This document shows, in pieces, positions 6,137 to 11,980 of a stretch of DNA of 11,980 bases. Under the pieces are notes generated by a model. The model saw nothing but the letters and a program-made list of their open reading frames with translations. It ran no database searches and was not told the DNA's origin. Source of the DNA: Alphaproteobacteria bacterium. GTDB lineage: Bacteria > Pseudomonadota > Alphaproteobacteria > UBA2136 > UBA6156. The stretch's first letter is position 1; every line of letters begins with the position of its first letter. Location: assembly GCA_027489415.1 (NCBI GenBank), contig JAIXZU010000102.1, forward strand, positions 1 through 11,980, in the 5' to 3' direction. The position numbers were made by a program, and so were the translations under genes.

Positions 6137-7501
6137 AAAAGGCCCTTCAATCCGAGCGTCGACTCCCAGAGACTTCAACTTCCGGTGCAAAGCGGAACGC
6201 TCCATCCCCACAAAGTCAGCCGTACGGCTCACGTTGCCGCCAAAGCGCATCAGCTGGCTGGTCAGGTAGTTCTTTTCAAACAACTCACGGGCTTGGCGCA
6301 GCGGCATGGAAACCGCGGACTCCATCAGGTTACCCCCCACCGCATCACCCTTGGTCAGTTCAGGCGGCAGCATGTCGGGGTTCACCAGCTTGCCGGGATG
6401 CATAATCACCAGCCACTCGCACAGGTTCTTCAGCTGGCGGATGTTCCCGGGCCAGTCATAGCTGGTCAGTACGGCCATGGTGGCGGGCGCCACTTTCGGC
6501 ATGGCTTGGGCGTCGGGGCTCAGCACTTTCAGGAAGTGCTGCACAAGGGTCGGAATGTCTACGCTGCGGCTGCGCAGGCTGGGCATCAGCACCGGCACAA
6601 CGCTCAGGCGGTAAAACAGGTCGGCACGGAACTTACCGGCATCCACCAACTGCTTCAGGTCTTTGTTGGAGGACGAAATCACCCGCACATCCGCCTCAAC
6701 CGGCAAACCGGTGTTGGTGTCGGGCAGCAGGCCGTCCTGCAGGAATTTCAGCAAGCGTGCCTGCATGCCGGCGGTCAGGTCGGCCACTTCATCCAAAAAC
6801 AGCGTACCGCCCTTGGCTTGGCCCACAATGGTGGAAAGCGCGGTCTCAAACGTCCCCTCGCTCACCGCGCCCGGTGCCAGCAGCACAAAAGGGCGCTCGG
6901 TGCGGCGGCTGCCTTTGTGAATCAAACGCGCCACAATTTCCTTACCTGTGCCGCTCTCACCGTTAATCATCACACGGCTTTCACCGGGGGAAACCTGCTT
7001 CACGGTCTGGCGTACGGTGGCAATTTCACTGCTCACACCCAGCAACTCCTGCACGTCACCGCTCTTGGCGCGCAGCAGGTAGTTCTCACGGCGCAATTGG
7101 CTTTCCCGAATGGCACGGCCCACGGTCAGCAGCAAACGCTCAACGGATGGCGGCTTCTCAATAAAGTCATACGCCCCCTTCTGGGTCGCCTGCACGGCGG
7201 TTTCAATCGTCCCGTGGCCGGAAATCATAATCACCGGCAGGTCGGGCACGCGGCGCTTCAGGCGGCTCAGCACTTCAAGGCCGTCCATACCGTCCATCCA
7301 AATGTCCAGCAGCACCAGCGCGGGCACGCGCTCGGTAATCGCCTGCAAGCACTGCTCACCGTTTTCCGCAAAACGGATGTTATAGCCATCGTCTTCTAAA
7401 ATTCCAGCCAGTGCGGTGCGCACTTCGGCTTCATCGTCAACAATCAGCAGTTCGTAGCTAGGTGCGCTGCTTGGGCTTCCGTTGCTTGTGTTTTGGCTCA
7501 T
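6134..7501 (-). CDS. ntrX: Response regulator NtrX (REC-AAA+-Fis HTH) without GAFTGA loop
   Basis: A 455-aa protein from ATG 7501. The receiver domain (about 15-130) has acidic pair D22-D23, phospho-acceptor D66 (VLLD), S94 and K116. The AAA+ domain has Walker A GESGTGKE (181-188), Walker B GGTLFLDE (D237, E238) and the FRADLFYRL block with arginines near 292-298. A Fis-type helix-turn-helix occupies about 421-450 (GGNVSRTADFVGMERSALHRKL). It should bind DNA and respond to phosphorylation by NtrY, in nitrogen or redox control as known for NtrYX. Only about 50 residues separate Walker A from Walker B and no GAFTGA is present, so classical sigma-54 activation is doubtful. The frame is open to a TTG at 7510. 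I prefer ATG 7501 because AGGAG lies 10 nt upstream, whereas it would nearly abut the TTG. The gene overlaps the ntrY 3' end by 44 nt. Confidence 0.93.
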   Translation of the reverse strand: MSQNTSNGSPSSAPSYELLIVDDEAEVRTALAGILEDDGYNIRFAENGEQCLQAITERVPALVLLDIWMDGMDGLEVLSRLKRRVPDLPVIMISGHGTIETAVQATQKGAYDFIEKPPSVERLLLTVGRAIRESQLRRENYLLRAKSGDVQELLGVSSEIATVRQTVKQVSPGESRVMINGESGTGKEIVARLIHKGSRRTERPFVLLAPGAVSEGTFETALSTIVGQAKGGTLFLDEVADLTAGMQARLLKFLQDGLLPDTNTGLPVEADVRVISSSNKDLKQLVDAGKFRADLFYRLSVVPVLMPSLRSRSVDIPTLVQHFLKVLSPDAQAMPKVAPATMAVLTSYDWPGNIRQLKNLCEWLVIMHPGKLVNPDMLPPELTKGDAVGGNLMESAVSMPLRQARELFEKNYLTSQLMRFGGNVSRTADFVGMERSALHRKLKSLGVDARIEGPF

Positions 7502-9983
7502 GCCGTTCAATCTCCTGTTCTTCCACTGCCGGGCTTGGTGCCTCGTCAGCCGGTTTGTTTATCGCGGCCGCAATCTGGTTGTCGGGTACGGCTTCAATCA
7601 CTGTGTCGGTCAGCGGGAACCCCAGTTCAACCGTGGTTCCGCCGGTTTTCCGCCGCAGCAGTCTTACCGTGCCACCGTGTTCGTCCATCACACGCTTCAC
7701 AATGGCCAACCCCAGTCCGGTGCCGCCTTTGCGCGTGGTCACGTAGGGGTCGAATAGTGTGTCAACCTCAACGTGTTCCGGCAGGCCCCGTCCGTTGTCG
7801 CGTATCTCAAGGGTCAGCATACCAGCTTGTTGCTCCTTCGCAACAATCTCAACCCTACCCTGTGGCACATTTGTGCCCTCCCTTTCAGCAATGGCGTTGT
7901 AGGCGTTCTCCAGCAGGTTGGTGAACACGCGCTGAATCTGCCCTTTGTCCACCTTAACCGGCGCCATCGCCACGGTGTAATCGGTCACGAACTCCACCCC
8001 ACCCCGAGACCTCTGCAACACCACAACCCCATCCAGCAGCTCAATCATGTTCTCCGGCTGCATTTGGGCCTGCGGCATCCGCGCAAAGTCACTAAACTCA
8101 TTGGTCATGCGCCGCATTTCCTCACTCTGCTGCACAATCGTGTCGCACAGCTGCACGAACAACTCGGGGTCCTGCCCGATCTGCTTCAAATACCGCCGCT
8201 TCAACCGCTCGGCACTCAACTGAATCGGCGTCAGCGGGTTCTTAATCTCATGCGCCAAACGCCGCGCCACATCCTGCCACGCCGCCAGCCTCTGCGCGCC
8301 AATCAGCGGCGTAATGTCGTCAAACGTCAGCACCACACCACGGTGCACCGGCGCCATCACGGCATGGGAACCCTGCGGCACCAACCGCACCAGCAGCGTA
8401 CGCGTATCCCCCTCCGCCACGGTCACTTTCATTTCACGCTGAACCACACTGCGGCCAATCACATTGCCTTGGCTCACGTCCTGCACCACGTCGGCCAACT
8501 CCGGCACGCTTTTCACCAGTTTGGAACCAATCGTCAGCTTCAGCATCTGCACCGCACTCTGGTTGGCCACGCGCACAATGCCGTCTTCATCCACCGCCAC
8601 CACACCGGCGGTCACACCGGTTAACACGGCTTCATTAAAGCGCCGCCGCTCGTCCAGCTCGTTGTTCTTGCGCTCCAGCAAGTCGCGGTTGGCCCCCAGC
8701 TGCAAAATCATCCGGTTGAAGGCCTGCGTCAGCACGCCCAATTCCCCGTCATCGCGCGGCTGTAACCGCACCGTCAGGTCACCGGCACTCACACGGTTGG
8801 TGCCATGCACCAGCTCGGTCACCGGCTTCACAATCTTATTCGCCAGCCTAATCCCCGCCCACACCGCCGCCGTCACCGTGCTTCCCAGCAATAGCAGCAT
8901 GAACATCGTCGCCACCCAGCGTATGCGGCCGCGCTCTTCCATCATTTCGGAATAATCATTATACGCCGCCGCCGTCGCACTAATCCGGTCGAGCATATCG
9001 TTATTCAGCGTCTTCTGCGCCACCAGCCACCAGCCGCCTTTCAGCGGTACCAGCGCCACCAGCCTGCGCCCGTCCGCCTGCCGGAAAACCTCCGGCGCCG
9101 CCATATTGGGCTGGAAGCCAGAGTTCTGCAAATACTGCACCACCTCACTCGGCAACACCATGAACTTCAGCCCCGTCCCACTGGCCATCACCTGCCCGTC
9201 ACTGTCCACCAGCGCCAGCTCGTCAAGGCGCTTGATATTCATCTGCTCGCCCAACCAGTTCCCCACGGTCTCATGGCCCAAAAGCATCGGCGGCAGCTGC
9301 CACAGCGGGTCACGGCTCATCGCCACGGCTTCACCTTGCAGGCTACGCCCACTCTCTTTCAGGTAACCCTCGGCAACCTGCCGCCCCCCCTCCAGCGCCA
9401 CACTCACTTTGGTTGCAAACCAGCTTTCAATCCCCTGGTTCAGAAGGTAAATTGCTGTCCCACCAATCCACAGGGAAGGCACCACCGCCAAAATCGTGAA
9501 AATCCCCACCACCTGCCAGTGCAAGCGGCTGCCGCGCAACTTGCCACGGCGGTCCAGCATCATCACCACCACGCGCCGCACCACGTAAAGCAGCAGCAGC
9601 ACCAGCGCTACAATGTTCACATTAATCAGCGCAAGGTAGGCAGGCCCGGTAAACGTCGGCCATTTACTGGCCAGAAACAGCACCGCCAGCAACACGGCCA
9701 CCAAAAACACCGCCACCCCCACAAACCCCCACCGCAGCCACTGGTAAATCGGGTGGTGCCCCCTCCTAGGCCGCCTGCGGTCTCCGGCCACGGGCCATAC
9801 AGCGGCAATGGTTTCATCGTGGGTCAGCGGCTCATACAGGCTCTCAGGCTGGCTTTGGCGTGCGGGAACAGGGCTGGGCGCAATCACACGGGGAATCGGC
9901 TCATACACAGCCGCAGCCGCGGCCACAGGCTTAGCCACCTTTTTAGCCTTAACCGCCGCCACTTTCACCTTCTTCTCAGCCAC
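7458..9983 (-). CDS. ntrY: Nitrogen regulation sensor histidine kinase NtrY
   Basis: An 841-aa protein with full NtrY architecture. A Lys/Ala-rich, Pro-containing N-terminal extension (1-75) precedes three membrane segments at about 86-105, 117-135 and 157-181. A periplasmic sensor region (182-355), a fourth membrane segment (356-377), HAMP (378-430) and PAS (445-560) follow. The dimerisation/phosphorylation domain has RRLAHEIKNPLTPIQLSAER (574-593), with H578 as phospho-acceptor. The ATPase domain has N box NLLENAYNAI (689-698), G1 DNGRGLP (729-735) and F/G2 boxes LFDPYVTTRKGGTGLGLA (743-760). It autophosphorylates and passes phosphate to NtrX. The start is GTG at 9983 with GGAG 7 nt upstream. 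The strongly basic C-terminal tail (KHKQRKPKQRT) is encoded by the segment that also carries the ntrX ribosome binding site and start, so translational coupling is likely. No ntrB or ntrC lies upstream. Confidence 0.96.
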   Translation of the reverse strand: MAEKKVKVAAVKAKKVAKPVAAAAAVYEPIPRVIAPSPVPARQSQPESLYEPLTHDETIAAVWPVAGDRRRPRRGHHPIYQWLRWGFVGVAVFLVAVLLAVLFLASKWPTFTGPAYLALINVNIVALVLLLLYVVRRVVVMMLDRRGKLRGSRLHWQVVGIFTILAVVPSLWIGGTAIYLLNQGIESWFATKVSVALEGGRQVAEGYLKESGRSLQGEAVAMSRDPLWQLPPMLLGHETVGNWLGEQMNIKRLDELALVDSDGQVMASGTGLKFMVLPSEVVQYLQNSGFQPNMAAPEVFRQADGRRLVALVPLKGGWWLVAQKTLNNDMLDRISATAAAYNDYSEMMEERGRIRWVATMFMLLLLGSTVTAAVWAGIRLANKIVKPVTELVHGTNRVSAGDLTVRLQPRDDGELGVLTQAFNRMILQLGANRDLLERKNNELDERRRFNEAVLTGVTAGVVAVDEDGIVRVANQSAVQMLKLTIGSKLVKSVPELADVVQDVSQGNVIGRSVVQREMKVTVAEGDTRTLLVRLVPQGSHAVMAPVHRGVVLTFDDITPLIGAQRLAAWQDVARRLAHEIKNPLTPIQLSAERLKRRYLKQIGQDPELFVQLCDTIVQQSEEMRRMTNEFSDFARMPQAQMQPENMIELLDGVVVLQRSRGGVEFVTDYTVAMAPVKVDKGQIQRVFTNLLENAYNAIAEREGTNVPQGRVEIVAKEQQAGMLTLEIRDNGRGLPEHVEVDTLFDPYVTTRKGGTGLGLAIVKRVMDEHGGTVRLLRRKTGGTTVELGFPLTDTVIEAVPDNQIAAAINKPADEAPSPAVEEQEIERHEPKHKQRKPKQRT

Positions 9984-10004
9984 AAAAAATCTCCAAACCT
10001 GATG

Positions 10005-10039
10005 CCTAACGCGTATAGCCTAACACCTATAGCCTATCG
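10005..10039. repeat. Heptamer array 4, five CCTATAG/CCTAACG-type units
   Basis: Five consecutive 7-nt units: CCTAACG (10005), CGTATAG (10012), CCTAACA (10019), CCTATAG (10026) and CCTATCG (10033). They also read as 14-nt repeats. They lie 21 bp upstream of the ntrY GTG, in the divergent region with the exonuclease gene, probably in the ntrY leader. The sequence differs from the CTGATCA/CTGTTCA arrays, but the 7-nt period is the same. Confidence 0.75.
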
Positions 10040-10055
10040 CCCCTCAAATGTCCCC

Positions 10056-10085
10056 TTGCCAGCCTCACCTTTCCGCATGTATAGA
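10056..10085 (+). promoter_or_regulatory. Putative promoter for the DEDDh exonuclease gene
   Basis: TTGCCA (-35, 10056-10061), an 18-nt spacer and TATAGA (-10, 10080-10085) are followed by a predicted start near 10092 and an AAGGAG ribosome binding site at about 10120. The -10 overlaps an inverted repeat, GTATA-6nt-TATAC (10079-10094), that could be an operator. A matching promoter for the divergent ntrY was not clear in this 150-bp gap. Confidence 0.4.
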
Positions 10086-10133
10086 GTTGTATACGCAACA
10101 CTTTCCCATCACGTTTTGAAAAGGAGAAGCCCC

Positions 10134-10808
10134 ATGCAAATCCCCGCCACCCTGAAATCTCTCCCCGAGGAATGCATCCTCATCAGTTACGACTGCGAAG
10201 CCGCGGACACCAACAAGCCCAACTTCGTCCCCGGCTCCTGCATGTCCATCGGCGCGGTCTACATGGTGTTCTCGAAGGACGCCCCCTTCCGCCACGCCTA
10301 CAACAATATCTTTTTCCAGACGATGGAACCGGAAATCCCGATGACCAACCCCAAAACCCTCAAATTCTGGGGCAGTCACCCAACCGCGCTGGGCTGGAAC
10401 ACGGAAACGGACAACAGCTCCATCACCGCAGCCTTCGCCAATCTGGCCGCCTGGGCCCTAGGCGTTGCGGACCGTCACAACCTCCCCCTCGTCTTCCTCG
10501 CCGCCCCGCACGACTACGACGTCCAGCACCTGCTCTACGGTCTGTCGTTCACGTCCCACGCGCAAAACACGCAGGAACTCGAAGGCATCGCCCTGTTTGC
10601 GGACTCCGCCGAACTCTACGCCACGCACCACAACCTGCCACAGCGTGAAGGCAAATCGGAGTTCAAGCACCTCTTCATGCCGAAGAACCTCGTTCACGAA
10701 CCGGTGCTGGACAGCATGGTGCAACTCTCCGCCACCGTCGCCGGCCTGCTCTACCAACGCCCCGCCGGCCCGCCGGTCACCGGCGCCGAAACCCAAAACC
10801 CCAAATAA
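10134..10808 (+). CDS. DEDDh-type 3'-5' exonuclease-like protein
   Basis: A 224-aa protein starting at ATG 10134, with AAGGAG about 8 nt upstream; the same frame is open far upstream, but that part is antisense to ntrY. Exo I is D20-C-E22 in ISYDCEA, followed by SIGAV (38-42) as in DnaQ/RNase T-like folds. FWGSHPTALGW (78-88) recalls the FW block of Rv2179c-like exonucleases. Exo II is probably D127 or D129 in PHDYDV. Exo III is H188-x4-D193 (HEPVLD), the DEDDh HxAxxD spacing, though Ala is Pro here. These residues would hold two metal ions for removing 3' nucleotides from DNA or RNA. The substrate is unknown and the family match is by eye. It stands alone between ntrY (divergent) and a terminator. 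The C-terminal 16 residues are Pro/Gly-rich and probably disordered. Confidence 0.72.
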   Translation: MQIPATLKSLPEECILISYDCEAADTNKPNFVPGSCMSIGAVYMVFSKDAPFRHAYNNIFFQTMEPEIPMTNPKTLKFWGSHPTALGWNTETDNSSITAAFANLAAWALGVADRHNLPLVFLAAPHDYDVQHLLYGLSFTSHAQNTQELEGIALFADSAELYATHHNLPQREGKSEFKHLFMPKNLVHEPVLDSMVQLSATVAGLLYQRPAGPPVTGAETQNPK

Positions 10809-10813
10809 TGCAG

Positions 10814-10840
10814 AAGGCCCCCCCAAAAAGGGGCCTTTTT
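10814..10840 (+). terminator. Rho-independent terminator after the exonuclease gene
   Basis: AAGGCCCC, a loop of C and A, then GGGGCCTT followed by a run of T. It forms an 8-bp stem with a U-tract, 6 bp after the TAA stop at 10808. Confidence 0.85.
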
Positions 10841-10862
10841 CACGCCCATAATCCGCCCCCAC

Positions 10863-10893
10863 CTGTTCACTGTTCACTGTCCACTGTTCACTA
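10863..10893. repeat. Heptamer array 3, four CTGTTCA-type units followed by CTA
   Basis: Units are CTGTTCA (10863), CTGTTCA (10870), CTGTCCA (10877) and CTGTTCA (10884), then CTAAAAA, exactly the layout of array 2 but with one base changed per unit (A to T). It lies between the two convergent terminators at 10814-10840 and 10893-10917. Confidence 0.85.
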
Positions 10894-10917
10894 AAAAGGC
10901 CCCCGCAAGGGGGCCTT
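10893..10917 (-). terminator. Rho-independent terminator after the 10923-11549 gene
   Basis: On the minus strand, AAGGCCCCC-TTGC-GGGGGCCTT forms a 9-bp stem with a 4-nt loop, ending in a run of five T. It starts 5 bp beyond the TAA stop at 10923. Confidence 0.88.
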
Positions 10918-10922
10918 CTCAA

Positions 10923-11549
10923 TTACTTCGCAACAACAGCCAACTGGCTCGGCGGGGTCACTGCAGCAATCAGCGCTTTCACGCGCATATCCTGCTGTCC
11001 AAGGTTATAACGGAAATTGTTCATTTCCTGCGTCACCAAAAACTCCGCCAGGCGCAACTGGGCTCGTTCCGGCGTGGCATCACGCCATTTCAAGTGAAAC
11101 CGTTCAGCCAGCAAGTGGTAGGTTCGCATGTACTCGTCCTGAAGAACCCCTATCAGCTCTTTCTGCTGTTTCAACTCTTCAGTCCATACCATTTCGGTTT
11201 TGAAGTCTGCCGTCTGGTTATGGAAGGATACCTTCGTCACCATCCGGAACAGGTATTCACTCAACGTAAGCAGGATTTCCTCACGCAGCTTATCGAGCCA
11301 TTGGTCAAAAAGCCGCCACCCAAGCAAACCGGCCCATAACAGTACCAATCCGCACGTCCAGTCATACCGCCCGCCCAAAGTTTCCGTGAACACGAATCCG
11401 CCCAGAAAGCCAATCAGGGCAATACCGGCCAGCATCCACCTCACCGGCAGCTTTTCCAGCAAACCCATCTGCACCTCGGCCCATATCGCATGCACCCCAT
11501 GCTGAGATTCAGCAATCTGCAACGCTTCACGCTTCTTTTTATTGCTCAT
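10923..11549 (-). CDS. Hypothetical protein with two transmembrane helices, 208 aa
   Basis: From ATG 11549 the protein has a charged, cytoplasmic-looking N-terminus (MSNKKKREAL), two hydrophobic helices at about 38-56 and 65-82 joined by a short loop, and a long, mostly helical C-terminal part (83-208) rich in charged residues and Gln. This looks like a helical hairpin in the inner membrane with both ends in the cytoplasm. I recognise no domain. ATG 11549 is chosen because GGAGG lies 8 nt upstream; the frame also opens at 11624 without a comparable site. Single-gene transcription is supported by a candidate promoter at 11643-11671 and a strong terminator at 10893-10917. A scaffold or channel-like accessory role is possible but unsupported. 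Confidence 0.8.
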   Translation of the reverse strand: MSNKKKREALQIAESQHGVHAIWAEVQMGLLEKLPVRWMLAGIALIGFLGGFVFTETLGGRYDWTCGLVLLWAGLLGWRLFDQWLDKLREEILLTLSEYLFRMVTKVSFHNQTADFKTEMVWTEELKQQKELIGVLQDEYMRTYHLLAERFHLKWRDATPERAQLRLAEFLVTQEMNNFRYNLGQQDMRVKALIAAVTPPSQLAVVAK

Positions 11550-11642
11550 TGTCTCACCCTCCAAGGTGTCCAAAACCCGCTCAGCGGGCGCCCTCCACGG
11601 GCCTCTAGGAATGTTTCCAAGCAAAAAATCACTTACACGAAA

Positions 11643-11671
11643 TCAATAGTATACAAATTGCCAGCCGTCAA
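11643..11671 (-). promoter_or_regulatory. Putative promoter for the two-helix membrane protein gene
   Basis: On the minus strand, TTGACG (-35, 11671-11666), a 17-nt spacer and TATTGA (-10, 11648-11643). A second -10-like TATACT lies within the spacer. The distance to the ATG at 11549 gives a leader of roughly 85-90 nt. The -35 match is good and the -10 weak. The rest of 11550-11694 shows no ORF or structured RNA I can support. Confidence 0.35.
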
Positions 11672-11694
11672 TCACCCCCACAAATCACTAATAA

Positions 11695-11718
11695 AGGAGG
11701 CCCCTCACAGGGCCTCCT
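11695..11718 (-). terminator. Probable terminator after the rightmost gene
   Basis: AGGAGGCCC and GGGCCTCCT form a perfect 9-bp stem with a 6-nt loop, 2 bp after the TGA stop at 11721. On the minus strand the following tract is short (TTTATTA), so termination may be less efficient than at the other sites. Confidence 0.65.
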
Positions 11719-11720
11719 CA

Positions 11721-11980
11721 TCATTTTTTGTAAATGCTGGAGTAGCTCACCGGCTTCAGCCGTGCCAGCTCCTCGTTCATCTTGCGAATTTTGGTAACCA
11801 GCTCCTGCACACGGTCGCTCAGCAGCCAGTCCTGCACCGCATCCAGCGTATCCCTAAGCCGCAACGTCCAAGGAAGCCGCAAATCATCGGCCAAAGTTTG
11901 AACCTCCCGCGCCAGAACTTCAGTTTCACCTTTTATTTTTTTTAAGCGGGCTTTGGTTTCGCTGGGAAGCGGGCGCAAAT
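11721..11980 (-). CDS. Small helical hypothetical protein, N-terminus uncertain at window edge
   Basis: The frame ends at TGA 11721 and stays open to the right edge. The only start candidate seen is TTG at 11978, giving 85 aa, so the true start may lie beyond the window. The visible part is rich in Lys, Arg, Glu and Leu with heptad-like spacing (ETEVLAREVQTLADDL; VQELVTKIRKMNEELARL). This suggests two amphipathic helices or a short coiled coil, ending in a Tyr/Ser/Lys tail (YSSIYKK). There is no membrane segment. No family is recognised. It lies upstream of the two-helix membrane protein gene on the same strand but is separated from it by a terminator and about 170 bp. Confidence 0.6.
   Translation of the reverse strand, partial: LRPLPSETKARLKKIKGETEVLAREVQTLADDLRLPWTLRLRDTLDAVQDWLLSDRVQELVTKIRKMNEELARLKPVSYSSIYKK

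Noticed and set aside
6185..7399. 404-aa open frame on the plus strand
   Set aside because: It is the antisense shadow of ntrX, rich in His and Gln, with no recognisable motif; the minus-strand product has full REC-AAA-HTH motifs.
7773..8624. 283-aa open frame on the plus strand
   Set aside because: Antisense to ntrY; His-rich composition typical of a shadow of a G-ending-codon gene.
9273..10133. Upstream in-frame extension of the exonuclease ORF (511 aa in total)
   Set aside because: This part is antisense to ntrY, is His/Pro/Gln-rich and lacks any domain. The AAGGAG and ATG at 10134 define the real start.
10923..11980. Two-gene toxin-antitoxin or defence module
   Set aside because: The two small genes are separated by a terminator and a candidate promoter, show no toxin or nuclease motif, and nothing links them beyond strand.

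Overview
The window looks like a chromosomal stretch of a fairly GC-rich alphaproteobacterium, probably from a poorly sampled lineage. The main clue is the order ntrY-ntrX-(NUDIX)-hfq-hflX on the minus strand. The order ntrYX then hfq-hflX is, to my knowledge, typical of Alphaproteobacteria. I see no tRNA, rRNA, insertion sequence, prophage or CRISPR array, and no complete dedicated defence or biosynthetic system. No gene-free stretch reaches 300 bp; the largest are about 234 bp (3250-3483), 171 bp (11550-11720), 150 bp (9984-10133) and 142 bp (5371-5512).

Layout, left to right. Positions 1-1355 (minus) hold most of a membrane-anchored PAS-PAS-GGDEF diguanylate cyclase that runs off the left edge. 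A small unrecognised ORF (1400-1624, plus) diverges from it. hflX (1681-2973, minus) follows, with hfq (3010-3249, minus) upstream of it as a two-gene unit. kup, a potassium transporter (3484-5370, plus), diverges from hfq and converges on a NUDIX hydrolase gene (5513-6058, minus) across a large imperfect hairpin. Next are ntrX (6134-7501, minus) and ntrY (7458-9983, minus), a two-component pair with overlapping reading frames. A DEDDh exonuclease-like gene (10134-10808, plus) diverges from ntrY. The right end carries a two-helix membrane protein of unknown function (10923-11549, minus) and a small helical protein reaching the right edge (11721-11980, minus).

Functionally this is a regulatory neighbourhood. 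It combines c-di-GMP synthesis, a membrane sensor kinase with its AAA+ response regulator, an RNA chaperone with its ribosome-associated GTPase partner, and K+ uptake. Shared operon logic is clear only for hfq-hflX and ntrY-ntrX.

The most interesting signals are small. (a) The hfq leader has seven consecutive A-A-N triplets immediately before the Shine-Dalgarno sequence, which fits the ARN motif bound by the Hfq distal face and suggests autoregulation. (b) This Hfq has lost several proximal-face residues. (c) Arrays of four heptamers (CTGATCA or CTGTTCA type), each followed by CTA, occur at three gene ends, and a different heptamer array lies in front of ntrY. (d) A hairpin of about 40 bp per arm, partly held by G-U pairs, lies between kup and the NUDIX gene. 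(e) NtrX lacks the GAFTGA loop. (f) The plus strand is C-rich whichever strand is coding, a replication-type skew that puts most genes on the G-rich (minus) strand. I found no convincing large undescribed multi-gene system.
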